Shown here: positions 8,238-17,098 of the stretch, piece after piece
Layout: each line of letters opens with the position of its first letter
Numbering within the stretch: position 1 is the stretch's first letter
DNA from: JAEUIG01 sp046349775
GTDB lineage: Bacteria > Planctomycetota > Planctomycetia > Planctomycetales > Planctomycetaceae
NCBI GenBank assembly: GCA_046349775.1
Contig: JAXMBS010000005.1
Coordinates: 1-64,000, forward strand
DNA length: 64,000 bases
Direction: 5' to 3'
Translations under genes and position numbers: made by a program
The notes under the pieces: generated by a model
The model's database searches: none
Seen by the model: only the letters and a program-made list of their open reading frames with translations
What the model was told of the DNA's origin: nothing

Positions 8238-9228
8238 ATGCCGTTCGCGCAATTTCTGCCGCTCGCCGCTCAAAACGACCTCGACCTCAAGAAGCTGTGG
8301 GTCGTGTTTGTCGGCATGGGCGCGTTCTTTCTGGCGATCCTGGGATCATTTTTCTGTTCCTGTTTATGCGGTACTCAATCTGTGGCTGCGGTCGTTCGTG
8401 ACTGGGGCCGCGATCGGTCCGCTGTCGATCGTGGCAATGTCGCTACGGAAGGTCAGCCTGGATGCGATCGTCGATGCCAAGATCAGCGCCGTGCAGGCGG
8501 GGCTGACGCACATTCCGACGTCGGCGCTGGAAGCGCATTATCTGGCGGGAGGCAACGTGCAGCGGTGCATTCGGGCCCTGATCGCGGCGCACCGCGCGAA
8601 GATTGAACTCGACTGGGACACGGCGGCGGCGATCGATCTGGCCGGCCGAAACGTGCTGGAAGCCGTGCAAACCAGCGTCGATCCGAAAGTCATTGACTGC
8701 CCGGATACGCGCCAGGGGCGCGTGACGCTGGACGGTGTGGCGAAGGACGGTATCCAGCTCAAGGCCCGTGCACGCGTGACCGTGCGGACAAACCTGTCGC
8801 AGCTTGTGGGCGGGGCGACGGAGGACACGATCATCGCCCGTGTCGGCGAGGGGATCGTGTCGGCGATCGGCTCGTCGGAGACCCACAAGCTGGTGCTGGC
8901 GAACCCGGCGCTGATCGCGCAGGCGGTGCTGCGGAAGAGCCTGGATTCGCAGACGGCGTATGAGATCGTGTCGATCGACATTGCCGACATCGACGTCGGC
9001 GAGAACGTGGGGGCACGGCTGCAGGCCGATCAGGCGGAGGCCGACATGCGCGTGGCCCGGGCGAGGGCGGAGCAGCGGCGGGCGGAAGCGGTCGCTCAGG
9101 AACAGGAAATGCAGGCGTTGACCCAGGAGAACCGTGCGAAAGTCGTCCTGGCCGAGGCGGAAGTGCCGAAGGCGATGGCGGACGCGTTCACGAAGGGGCA
9201 GTTGCGCAACAACGGGCGTGAGCCGTAA
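8238..9228 (+). CDS. floA: Flotillin-like protein FloA, one frameshift near the N-terminus
   Basis: FloA proteins are membrane-anchored scaffolds of functional membrane microdomains. The frame from 8238 codes the membrane segment (LWVVFVGMGAFFLAILGSFF). The next frame then continues with VPVYAVLNLWLRSF and the whole conserved body: LEAHYLAGGNV, AAAIDLAGRNVLEAVQ, VAKDGIQLKARARVTVR, TIIARVGEGIVSAIGS and SIDIADIDVGENVGARLQ. The frame change lies at about 8349-8365, at or after a run of five T. The protein ends at FTKGQLRNNGREP, lacking the usual tail that begins NLGVMDYY in relatives as I recall the family, so the C-terminus is also short. An indel error or genuine damage could explain both. Confidence 0.85.
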
Positions 9229-9468
9229 CTGGAAACGGCGCAGGGGCCTGCGGGTTGCCCGATGTCGGGGCACTGCTCCGGTCGTGCCGACGAGTCCTGC
9301 CGAGGGACGAGTACGCAAGGTTTACGCGGGAAACTTCGATGATTAGAGCCGTCCCCGGCGAAAGTCGCCGGAAGGCGCATGTAACCCGGGCCGCTGGATG
9401 GCGGCCGTAGAATTGAGCCGTGCCGATTTGTCCGATAAAATCGGCCCTCGGCCAGGGAAGGCCCTCAC

Positions 9469-9714
9469 GTGGGAGCGACCGTGTCCTCCGCCACTCAGAC
9501 GTACCTTCCAATGTCCGACCGTTCCATGGAAATCACGCGCGACCAGCAGGACCTGCTCCTGCAGGGGCTGCGATTTGTGCGCAGCGCAGTAGCGCTCGAC
9601 ATGCAAGACTTCACGCCGGCCGTCGAGGCGGAGCGTCGCCAGAAGTACGCCCGCATCAGCGAACTGGAATCGATATTGCGCGGCGCTCTGCCGACTGAAG
9701 CCAGTCCGGCCTGA
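9469..9714 (+). CDS. Small hypothetical protein
   Basis: I do not recognise this 81-residue product. It looks helical and soluble (DQQDLLLQGLRFVRSAVALDM). The start could be the GTG at 9469, or an ATG at 9511 that gives a shorter protein. Codon choice is in keeping with its neighbours, but no ribosome binding site is strong. Confidence 0.45.
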   Translation: MGATVSSATQTYLPMSDRSMEITRDQQDLLLQGLRFVRSAVALDMQDFTPAVEAERRQKYARISELESILRGALPTEASPA

Positions 9715-9821
9715 CTCAGGGTCAAGGGCTGAGGGGCCAGGGCCAAGGGGGTTGCGGGCGTTGCGTTCAGCGCTTAGCGTTTAGGGCCGTTCGCTAAACG
9801 CTTGACCTGCGACTCCTCCCA

Positions 9822-10919
9822 ATGGCTTCGCTGAATCGCCGCCTGCCCCGTCTCAGATACGAACGCGTCTGCGTCGAGGCGTTTGTCGGCGAACTGCCGC
9901 CGCATGTTGTCACCTCGGACGAAATCGAAGCGCGGCTGGCGCCGGTGTACGAACGGCTGGGACTTCCGGCCGGTCGTCTGGAACTGATGTCCGGCATTCG
10001 CGAACGTCGCGCCTATGCTGCGGGCGTGCGGCCCGGCGAGATCAGCGCGAAGACTGTCCGCCGCGCGCTCGAGGTCACGGGGATCGACACGGCCGATATC
10101 GGCGCGATCGTCCACGGCTCGGTGTGCCGTGATCAGCTGGAGCCGGCAACGGCGGCCGGCGTGCATCACGCGGCCGGACTGCCGGCGGATGCGCTGGTTC
10201 TGGACGTCAGCAACGCGTGTCTGGGCGTGCTCAACGGAATGGTGCTGATCGCGGACATGATCGAACTCGGCCGGATCCGGGCGGGGATCGCCGTCGGGAC
10301 GGAAATCGCAACGCCGCTGCTGGAGGGGACGATCCAGCGGCTGCTGACAGATCACACTCTGAGCCGTAAGGATGTGAAGTACGAGTTCGCGTCACTGACG
10401 ATCGGTTCTGCATCAGCAGCAGTCGTGCTGTGCGATCGCAGTTTGAGCCGCAGCGGGCACCAGTTGCGGGGTGGGCTGTATCGTGCGGACACCGCGAGTC
10501 ACGCGTTGTGCGCCGGCGGCGTCGACGCCACAACCGGCAACGGACAGCACCTGCGGATGAGCACCGACTCCGAGGCGCTGCTGCATGCCGGAGTCGGTCT
10601 GGCGGAGTCGGCCTGGCCGGATTTTCTGCAGTCGCTCGAGTGGACGCCGGAGGACGTGCGCAAGGTCGTGACGCACCAGGTCGGTCGCGCGCATCGCAAA
10701 CTGCTGCTGGACCGGCTGGGGATTCCGGCGGAGGCGGACTTCCCGACCGTTGAGTTTCTCGGAAACACCGGCGCGGCGGCGCTGCCGCTGGCGGCTGCAC
10801 TGGCCGCCGAGCAAGGACACTTCGCGCCACGCGATCGGATTGCGTTGCTGGGGATCGGCAGCGGGCTGAACGTGCTGATGCTGGGGGTGGAGTGGGGGGC
10901 GGGGGTGCGTAACGTCTAG
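9822..10919 (+). CDS. FabH/OleA-like thiolase-fold condensing enzyme
   Basis: A 365-residue ketoacyl synthase III fold enzyme. The catalytic triad is visible: Cys133 in DVSNACLGVLNG, His285 in VVTHQVGRAH and Asn315 in FLGNTGAAALPL. The SNACLG context and DQLEPATA (Glu107) resemble OleA, which condenses two acyl-CoAs head-to-head, more than ordinary FabH, which is usually nearer AACSGF. No oleB, oleC or oleD gene is adjacent; an acyl-CoA ligase-like gene lies 32 kb away at 42127. FabH-type fatty-acid initiation remains an alternative. Confidence 0.78.
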   Translation: MASLNRRLPRLRYERVCVEAFVGELPPHVVTSDEIEARLAPVYERLGLPAGRLELMSGIRERRAYAAGVRPGEISAKTVRRALEVTGIDTADIGAIVHGSVCRDQLEPATAAGVHHAAGLPADALVLDVSNACLGVLNGMVLIADMIELGRIRAGIAVGTEIATPLLEGTIQRLLTDHTLSRKDVKYEFASLTIGSASAAVVLCDRSLSRSGHQLRGGLYRADTASHALCAGGVDATTGNGQHLRMSTDSEALLHAGVGLAESAWPDFLQSLEWTPEDVRKVVTHQVGRAHRKLLLDRLGIPAEADFPTVEFLGNTGAAALPLAAALAAEQGHFAPRDRIALLGIGSGLNVLMLGVEWGAGVRNV

Positions 10920-11172
10920 GTGATTTGGTGCCTGGGGTTTGGTGGTTGGGGGCGTTTCGGCCGACAAGGGACGATTTGACCTAAGTGATTGTGGCGTTGC
11001 ATGGTGCGCCCGATCAAAACGCGTCTATCTGCGAATTCCGTGGCGCGGTACAGTCCCGCGCGCCGTGGTCGGGCGGGAAGCTGTCCGGCCGCTGGTGAGT
11101 CGACTCACAATTGTGGAACGGTGCCCGGGCTGCCGGACGCACACGTGGACTGTCGGGCCGCAGGAAGTTCGG

Positions 11173-11502
11173 ATGCATCATTCCCACCGGCTGACCCTTG
11201 CGGCGGCGCTGTCGCTGAGCGGCTGTTTCAGTCCGTGGAACACGCGGTTCCCAGAACTGTCGCCGCATTCGACGCAGTACGATCGCAACCAGGCGAAGGT
11301 GCAGGATCCGTTTCCGGATCGGGACGTCGGGCCGGACGACCCGGGGCTGCGTCCACCCGACTTTCAGCAGCAGCGGTCGGAACAGTTGCGGACGCGGGAG
11401 CGTGCGGACTCCGCAATCCTGCGGCAGATGAACGGAGCTCCCGGAGGGGGCGCGACACCCGGTCCAAATGGTTCGCTGTACCCGGACGCAGTTCGACAGT
11501 GA
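11173..11502 (+). CDS. Small lipoprotein, unknown function
   Basis: A 109-residue product with a short signal peptide and a lipobox (AALSLSGC, Cys at about residue 17), so it is probably a lipid-anchored envelope protein. The rest is Pro/Asp/Arg-rich and probably extended (YDRNQAKVQDPFPDRDVGPDD, read in two parts around Gln-Asp). Proteins with this DPFPD-x-D-x-GP pattern are common and unnamed in Planctomycetota. The ATG is chosen because the lipobox follows and AGGAAG precedes it; an upstream in-frame extension has no signal peptide. Confidence 0.68.
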   Translation: MHHSHRLTLAAALSLSGCFSPWNTRFPELSPHSTQYDRNQAKVQDPFPDRDVGPDDPGLRPPDFQQQRSEQLRTRERADSAILRQMNGAPGGGATPGPNGSLYPDAVRQ

Positions 11503-11529
11503 CGAGCGCGGCGGCGTAGAATCGCCAGG

Positions 11530-12618
11530 ATGCCGCATCCGCCGAGCCGCCTGTCGAGTCTTGTCTTGCGATGGCGTTTTGCCATGCTCGCACTGACGGC
11601 GATTGTTGGATACGTCTCGGCGCCGGCGAGCGCGCAGGAGACGTCGCAAGAGGGTTCGCGCGACAGCCGCGAGCTGTTCACGCCGGAAACGGAAGCGGCG
11701 ATCGCGTCGGGACTGTACTGGCTGGCCGGGCAGCAGCAGGAGGACGGTTCATTTGGCGCCGTGACGCGTTACCGGGGCAATCCGGGCGTGGTGGGGCTGT
11801 GTGGACTGGCACTCTTGTCGTCCGGATCGACGCCAGGTCGCGGCGAGTATGGCGAGCATCTCAATCGGGCGATCGACTTCATCGTCTCGTGCGCGCGGCC
11901 CAGCGGATACATCGTGGAGGAAGACTGGAAGTACTATCACGGGCCGATGTACGGTCACGGATTCGCGACGCTGTTCCTGGCGGAAGTCTACGGAATGGAC
12001 CCGCGCGAGTCCGTCCACGAAGTACTACAGCGTGCGGTGAAGCTGATCGTCGAGTCGCAGAACGACCAGGGGGGCTGGCGGTACACGCCGGAAGCGCGCG
12101 AAGCCGACATTTCGGTGACGGTGTGCCAGGCGATGGCGCTGCGGGCGGCGCGGAATGCGGGAATCGCAGTGCCAAAAGAGACGATTGACCGGTGCGTGGC
12201 GTACATCGAGGGGAGCCAGAACGCCGACGGCGGATTCCGGTACCGGCTGCAGGAAGCGGCGGAAAGCAAATTCCCCAGGTCGGCGGCAGCGCTGGTGGCG
12301 CTGTACACGTCGGGCGTGCACGAAGGGCCGGTGGTCGAGCGCGGCCTGGCTTACCTGCAGAGTTTCGTACCGGGGACGAACGATTCGCGGAACCAGGAGT
12401 ACTACTTTTACGGGCAATACTATGCCGTTCAGGCCGTGTGGCACGCCGGGGGAGATCACTGGCGGGTGTGGTATCCGCAGGTGCGAGATGAACTGATCAC
12501 GCTGCAACTGCGGGAAGGGCGGTGGTCCGACCTGTGGATCGGCGACGAATACGCGACGGCGATGGCGCTGATCGTGCTGCAGTTGCCGAACAGTTATTTG
12601 CCGATCTTTGAACGATGA
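11530..12618 (+). CDS. Secreted prenyltransferase/squalene-cyclase-repeat protein
   Basis: A 362-residue exported protein: signal peptide about 14-36 (ending APASAQE), then an alpha/alpha-barrel of terpene-cyclase-type repeats with QW-like turns (QQQEDGSFG, QNDQGGWRY, QNADGGFRY, REGRWSDLW). No DxDD or DDxxD catalytic motif of true cyclases is visible, so it is probably a non-enzymatic or differently active relative. Its stop overlaps the next start (ATGA), so the two genes are translationally coupled. Confidence 0.75.
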   Translation: MPHPPSRLSSLVLRWRFAMLALTAIVGYVSAPASAQETSQEGSRDSRELFTPETEAAIASGLYWLAGQQQEDGSFGAVTRYRGNPGVVGLCGLALLSSGSTPGRGEYGEHLNRAIDFIVSCARPSGYIVEEDWKYYHGPMYGHGFATLFLAEVYGMDPRESVHEVLQRAVKLIVESQNDQGGWRYTPEAREADISVTVCQAMALRAARNAGIAVPKETIDRCVAYIEGSQNADGGFRYRLQEAAESKFPRSAAALVALYTSGVHEGPVVERGLAYLQSFVPGTNDSRNQEYYFYGQYYAVQAVWHAGGDHWRVWYPQVRDELITLQLREGRWSDLWIGDEYATAMALIVLQLPNSYLPIFER

Positions 12619-14051
12619 GCGTGGTGGTGCGGATCGACGGTTCCGATGTGCGGGCGGACGGTGCACTTTTCACCGACCGGGGACTTTGCTGCCCCCCTCA
12701 CCCCGGCCCTCTCCCCCGTCTCACGCCGATTTCGAGATCGCGGCTTCCAGCGGGGGAGAGGGGGAAATCGCGGCGAGACGCTCCGGGCGCTGACGCTTCC
12801 GGCTCAGGGCTTCGGGGACGATGGAATCGCGCCGTTAGTCGCGCGCGCCAATGGATCGGGGCATTCACGTTCGTTTGGCTCGCCGCGGGTGCTGCCTATT
12901 GCGCCGAGGGTAACGCGGGAGCAGCACACGCCACCGTGGAGCTTGTCGACGGGACGAGTGTGCAGGGGGAGGTCGTTAGTCTCACGGAAGAAGCGCTGAC
13001 GATCGCCACTGGGGAAGGGGAGAGGGCAATTCGGCGCGAGGACGTGTTGTCGCTCGATCTCACAGCGGCGACGCCACGCGACGCGGATAGCGAGTGGGTG
13101 CTGTTCGCCAATGGTGACCGCGCGCCTTTGGCGCCGGTCGAACTGGTCGACGATCAGCTTGTCTGCCGCGGGAGCGTGGCCGAACGAACGACATGGCGCA
13201 TCCCTGTGGAGCAGGTGACGGCGCTCATTCGACAGCCGCTGCCGGCGATGGCGGACTCGCCGTTGCTGGCAGAGCTGGCGTTTCGCGTGTTTCGCGACGA
13301 CACGGTTATCCTGCAGGATGGGACGCGGCTGACCGGAGCCGTGGAGTCGATCGGACCGGAGGCGCTGCGCGTCGAATCAGCGGTCGGATCGGTCGCGGTG
13401 GAGGCCCGACGGGTGGCGGCTGTGGCGATGAACTCATCGCTCGTCCAGCGGCCCACAGCACCAGACGCACTGACGTTGGCAATGCTGCGGAACGGCGCGT
13501 GGCTGGCGCTCGAAGAGGCGACCGTGAGCGGGGGAGAGATTGCCGGTCGCACGAGTTTCGACGCGGAATATCGTGCCGCGCTCTCCGAGGTGTCGCGGGT
13601 CGTCTGCTTCGGCCACAGGGTTCGGGACTTGACTCTGTACGAACCGATGCAGGTGTCGATCGTGCCGTTTGTTTCGCGGCGGGCCGAACTGCGGACCAAC
13701 CGCAACGTGCGCGGCGGCTGGCTGAAGCTGAAAGGGCGCGAGTTCGCGCGCGGATTCGGGATGACGAGCGGGATGTCAGCGTCGTTTGCGCTCGCGGCAG
13801 AGGACCGGCAGTTCCGGGCGACGGTGGGGCTGGATGATTGCGTGGGAGCGGCAGGGAGCGTGGTGTTTGCCGTCGACGTCGATGGTCGCCGCGTGTTTAC
13901 GAGCCCGGTAATGACGGGGCGCGACGCGGCGATGGAACTCGGTCCCCTGGACGTGTCCGGCGGGCGGCGACTGACGCTGTCGGTGGAGTTCGCCGAACAA
14001 GGGAATGTGCAGGACGTCGCCGACTGGTGCGAGCCGGTGATTCTGCGGTGA
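12615..14051 (+). CDS. Secreted NPCBM-domain protein with a repeat-derived N-terminal insertion
   Basis: A 478-residue product. The C-terminal ~140 residues resemble NPCBM/NEW2 carbohydrate-binding modules (FARGFGMTSGMSASFAL, then VVFAVDVDGRRVFTSPVM). The middle carries two repeated strand units (VELVDGTSVQGEVVSL and VILQDGTRLTGAVESI). The real export signal appears to start about residue 78 (WIGAFTFVWLAAGAAYCAEG), which is oddly far from the start. Residues about 25-54 are encoded by a palindromic intergenic-type repeat at 12692-12764. Insertion of the repeat may have separated the start codon from the signal. No alternative start was found between the repeat and the signal. It overlaps the upstream gene by four bases. 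Confidence 0.72.
   Translation: MSVVVRIDGSDVRADGALFTDRGLCCPPHPGPLPRLTPISRSRLPAGERGKSRRDAPGADASGSGLRGRWNRAVSRARQWIGAFTFVWLAAGAAYCAEGNAGAAHATVELVDGTSVQGEVVSLTEEALTIATGEGERAIRREDVLSLDLTAATPRDADSEWVLFANGDRAPLAPVELVDDQLVCRGSVAERTTWRIPVEQVTALIRQPLPAMADSPLLAELAFRVFRDDTVILQDGTRLTGAVESIGPEALRVESAVGSVAVEARRVAAVAMNSSLVQRPTAPDALTLAMLRNGAWLALEEATVSGGEIAGRTSFDAEYRAALSEVSRVVCFGHRVRDLTLYEPMQVSIVPFVSRRAELRTNRNVRGGWLKLKGREFARGFGMTSGMSASFALAAEDRQFRATVGLDDCVGAAGSVVFAVDVDGRRVFTSPVMTGRDAAMELGPLDVSGGRRLTLSVEFAEQGNVQDVADWCEPVILR
12692..12764. repeat. Palindromic repeat inside a coding region
   Basis: Arms CCCTCTCCCCC (12707-12717) and GGGGGAGAGGG (12752-12762) are perfect complements around a ~34-base loop. The same element is intergenic at 22674-22747. 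Confidence 0.8.
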
Positions 14052-14203
14052 GAGCGTGGCGTGGTATGCTGCGAAACCGCAAGCGTGGGTTGCGGACGGA
14101 CTGGCGGAGGCAGTGGCGGCGTGCGTGCGACCCGTGTACGACTGGGATGAACCCCGTGGCTCAAACACGGTCACCCCGGTGGCTCAAGCTCAGTGGAAAT
14201 CGC

Positions 14204-15652
14204 ATGGCGAAAGAAATGCTCGGCGCGCGTCGCTGGATGTTGCAACAGGTCGCGGTCGGATTCATCGTGCTCGCACTTGGAGGCCGGCTGGCAGCGCAGG
14301 CGCGCGAGGCGCGTCCGCTGAACGTCGTTGTGATCCTGGCAGACGACCTGGGGTGGTCGGACCTGGTCTGCTACGGGGCAGACTACCACGAGACGCCGCA
14401 TCTCGATCGGCTGGCGGCTGACGGCCTGCGATTCACAAATGCGTATGCGGCGTCGATCTGCTCGCCGACGCGGGCCAGCCTGCTGACGGGCAAACATCAC
14501 GCGCGGCTGGGGATCACGATCTGGCGTGAAGGGTCTCTGCGGGCACCGACCGACAAGAAACTGTTGCCGCCGAAGTCGGTCAGCGATCTGCCTTACTCGG
14601 AGTGGACGATTGCGGAGGTGCTGCAAGCTGCCGGGTATTCCACGGCAATCATCGGCAAGTGGCATCTCGGCGCCGCGGAGGGCTATCCGGAGGTCCACGG
14701 GTTCGACACGAACATCGGCGGAACTCTGTGGGGCGCACCGGCATCGTACTTTTTCCCCTATCGCGGGCCGTTCAACACCGAGACCCGTTATGTGCCGCAT
14801 CTCGAAGGGGGAGCGGACGGGGAGTATCTCACCGACCGGCTGACGGACGAGGCGCTGAAGTTTCTCGATCGTGCGGGGGACAAGCCGTTCTTTCTGTACC
14901 TGGCGCACCATGCGCCGCATACGCCGATTCAGGCGAAGAAAGAGCTGCAGTCCCACTATGAGCAGAAGCTGCGGCCGGAGCACCGGCATCGGAACGCCGC
15001 TTATGCAGCGATGGTACAAAGCGTGGACGAGAGCGTGGGGCGCGTGCGGCAGCGACTGGAAATGAACGGGTTGGCCGAGCGTACGCTGCTGATCTTTTTG
15101 TCGGACAACGGCGGATATCTGCGGAGCGCGACGATGGAAGTGACGACGAATCATCCGCTGCGATCCGGTAAGGGCTCGCTGTACGAAGGAGGAGTGCGGA
15201 TTCCCCTGATCGTCCGCTGGCCGGGGGTGGTTGCAGCCGGCGGCGTATGCCACGAGCCGGTGACAGTGGCGGACATTTATCCGACGCTGCTGGCGGCGAC
15301 GGACCTCAAGGGGAACGCCGAACACAACGCGGCCGTGGACGGACTCAACCTGCTGCCGCTGCTGCGCGATCCGTCGGTGCGGTTGGAGCGGGAGGCGATC
15401 TATCACCACTATCCGCACTACTACGCGACAACGACGCCGGCAAGTGCGATCCGCCAGCGCGACTGGAAGCTGATCCAGTACTTCGAGGACGGGCAGCTGG
15501 AGGTTTACAACCTGCAGGATGATCCGGGTGAAGCGAAGAATCTGGCGGAGGAACAGCCGCAGCGGCGCGATGAGCTGCTGCGTGCACTGGAGGCGTGGCG
15601 GAAGTCGGTCAATGCGCCGTTGCCGAGAGTGAATCCGGATTGGAAGGGGTAG
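14204..15652 (+). CDS. Sulfatase (arylsulfatase A-like), exported
   Basis: A 482-residue S1-type sulfatase that hydrolyses sulfate esters, probably of sulfated polysaccharide. The metal-binding NVVVILADDLGWSDL (Asp47/48) is at the N-terminus. The formylglycine motif CSPTRASLLTG has Cys86. GKWHLG, FLYLAHHAPHTPI and LFLSDNGG follow in normal order. The ATG at 14204 gives a signal segment (VGFIVLALGGRLAAQA). A longer open frame upstream overlaps the NPCBM gene and is not used. It needs a formylglycine-generating enzyme, not seen here. Substrate class is not decided. Confidence 0.9.
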   Translation: MAKEMLGARRWMLQQVAVGFIVLALGGRLAAQAREARPLNVVVILADDLGWSDLVCYGADYHETPHLDRLAADGLRFTNAYAASICSPTRASLLTGKHHARLGITIWREGSLRAPTDKKLLPPKSVSDLPYSEWTIAEVLQAAGYSTAIIGKWHLGAAEGYPEVHGFDTNIGGTLWGAPASYFFPYRGPFNTETRYVPHLEGGADGEYLTDRLTDEALKFLDRAGDKPFFLYLAHHAPHTPIQAKKELQSHYEQKLRPEHRHRNAAYAAMVQSVDESVGRVRQRLEMNGLAERTLLIFLSDNGGYLRSATMEVTTNHPLRSGKGSLYEGGVRIPLIVRWPGVVAAGGVCHEPVTVADIYPTLLAATDLKGNAEHNAAVDGLNLLPLLRDPSVRLEREAIYHHYPHYYATTTPASAIRQRDWKLIQYFEDGQLEVYNLQDDPGEAKNLAEEQPQRRDELLRALEAWRKSVNAPLPRVNPDWKG

Positions 15653-15767
15653 AAGCCGCTTTCCAGCCGGTTTGACAGGCGGATGTCAGAGGCGGATGTC
15701 AGCCCGGATCTCAGGGGTCGGGCTCACCGAATGCCGTTCGCCTGATTGGCATTTAATCGACAGCGAA

Positions 15768-15805
15768 CTCACACGAGCGGCTCGGCGGGAGCCTCGCCCT
15801 CCCGG
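15768..15805. repeat. 38-base exact repeat, copy 1
   Basis: Identical to 31163-31200. It contains the imperfect palindrome CGGCGGGAGCC-TCG-CCCTCCCG. Both copies lie just upstream of a gene start (aroC here, mutM there). Confidence 0.8.
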
Positions 15806-15892
15806 TTTCGAGTCGCTCGCTCGTCCTTCGGGCTAGTGTTGGCGAGGACGCTTGCGACGACGTTCGCCCGATCCTCGTGCTACAATCTGCCC

Positions 15893-17020
15893 ATGGCAGG
15901 CAACTCGTTTGGACAGGCGTTTCGGATCACGACTGCCGGTGAAAGCCACGGGCCGGGGAATGTCGTCATCATTGATGGCGTGCCGCCGGGGATCCCGCTG
16001 ACGGTGGCCGATCTGCAGACCGATCTCGATCGCCGGCGGCCGGGACAGAGCAAGATCACCACACAGCGCGACGAGCCGGATGAGCCGGAGATCCTGTCTG
16101 GGGTCTTCGAGGGGCAGACGACGGGGACAGCGCTGGCCATCCTGGTGAGGAATAAAGACCAGCGGAGCAAAGACTACAGCGACATCAAGGAGCTTTACCG
16201 ACCGGGTCATGCGGACTACACATTCGACGCGAAGTACGGATTTCGGGACTATCGCGGGGGAGGCCGCTCGAGCGCACGGGAGACGACAGTGCGGGTAGCG
16301 GCGGGCGTGGTAGCCAAGAAGCTGATCGAGCAGGCGTTCGGCGGTCGGGTCGTCGGTTATGTGACGCAGGTGGGGGACATCCGGGCCGAGATTCCAGAGC
16401 CCGCGGCGGTGACTCTCGAACAGGTGGAAAAACTGCCCAGTGGTGAACCGAACATCGTCCGCTGTCCGGATCCGGCTTCCGCGGAGCGGATGGTGGCGCT
16501 GATCGAACAGTGCCGGAAGCAGGAAGACTCGATCGGCGGTGTGGCGGAGATTGTGGCGACCGGAGTGCCGCCGGGGCTGGGGGAGCCGGTGTTCGACAAG
16601 ATCAAAGCGGACCTGGCGAAGGCGCTGTTCAGTCTGCCGGCGGTGCTGGGAGTGGAATACGGGATCGGTTTTGGATGCGCCACGATGCGCGGCAGTGCGC
16701 ACAACGACGTGTTCGTCGCGGGCGTGGAAACGGATCGCAAGTCGCCGTTGATCAGCACAACGACGAACCGTCACGGCGGCATGCTGGGGGGGATCACCAG
16801 CGGAATGCCGATCGTGCTGCGGGCGGCGGTCAAGCCGACGAGCAGCCTGCCGCAGGAGCAGGCGACGGTCACGCGTCACGGGGCGCCGGCGACGATCCGC
16901 ACGAAGGGGCGGCACGATCCGTGCCTGTTGCCGCGGTTTGTGCCGATGGCGGAGGCGATGGTGGCGATCGTGCTGGCCGACCACTGGCTGCGATGGCAGG
17001 CCCAGTGCGGCGGTGCGTGA
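15893..17020 (+). CDS. aroC: Chorismate synthase
   Basis: This enzyme converts EPSP to chorismate, the last step of the shikimate pathway, using reduced FMN. At 375 residues it has normal length. The family signatures are present: GESHGPGNVVIIDGVPPG at the N-terminus, YRPGHADYTFDAKYG, and RGGGRSSARETTVRVAAG. HDPCLLPRFVPMAEAM is near the C-terminus. The ATG at 15893 follows TACAAT at 15881-15886, which would imply a nearly leaderless message if it is a -10 box. No other aro gene is in the window. Confidence 0.95.
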   Translation: MAGNSFGQAFRITTAGESHGPGNVVIIDGVPPGIPLTVADLQTDLDRRRPGQSKITTQRDEPDEPEILSGVFEGQTTGTALAILVRNKDQRSKDYSDIKELYRPGHADYTFDAKYGFRDYRGGGRSSARETTVRVAAGVVAKKLIEQAFGGRVVGYVTQVGDIRAEIPEPAAVTLEQVEKLPSGEPNIVRCPDPASAERMVALIEQCRKQEDSIGGVAEIVATGVPPGLGEPVFDKIKADLAKALFSLPAVLGVEYGIGFGCATMRGSAHNDVFVAGVETDRKSPLISTTTNRHGGMLGGITSGMPIVLRAAVKPTSSLPQEQATVTRHGAPATIRTKGRHDPCLLPRFVPMAEAMVAIVLADHWLRWQAQCGGA

Positions 17021-17054
17021 GGTTGGTGCGAAACCGCCAGCGGTTGTTGCGAAC

Positions 17055-17077
17055 GCACTGGCAGAGCCAGTGGCACC
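17055..17077. repeat. Short interspersed palindrome
   Basis: GCACTGGCAGAGCCAGTGGC, between the convergent aroC and His-rich lipoprotein genes. A related unit lies at 17803-17825. Confidence 0.65.
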
Positions 17078-17098
17078 GGCAGGATTCGCGCGCCTGGA

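Noticed and set aside
8443..9318. 291-residue minus-strand frame opposite floA
   Set aside because: Floated as a gene but made of shadow sequence; floA motifs are on the plus strand.
14171..15418. 415-residue minus-strand frame opposite the sulfatase
   Set aside because: The sulfatase motifs are clear on the plus strand; this is a GC-rich shadow.
15833..16984. 383-residue minus-strand frame opposite aroC
   Set aside because: AroC signatures are complete on the plus strand.
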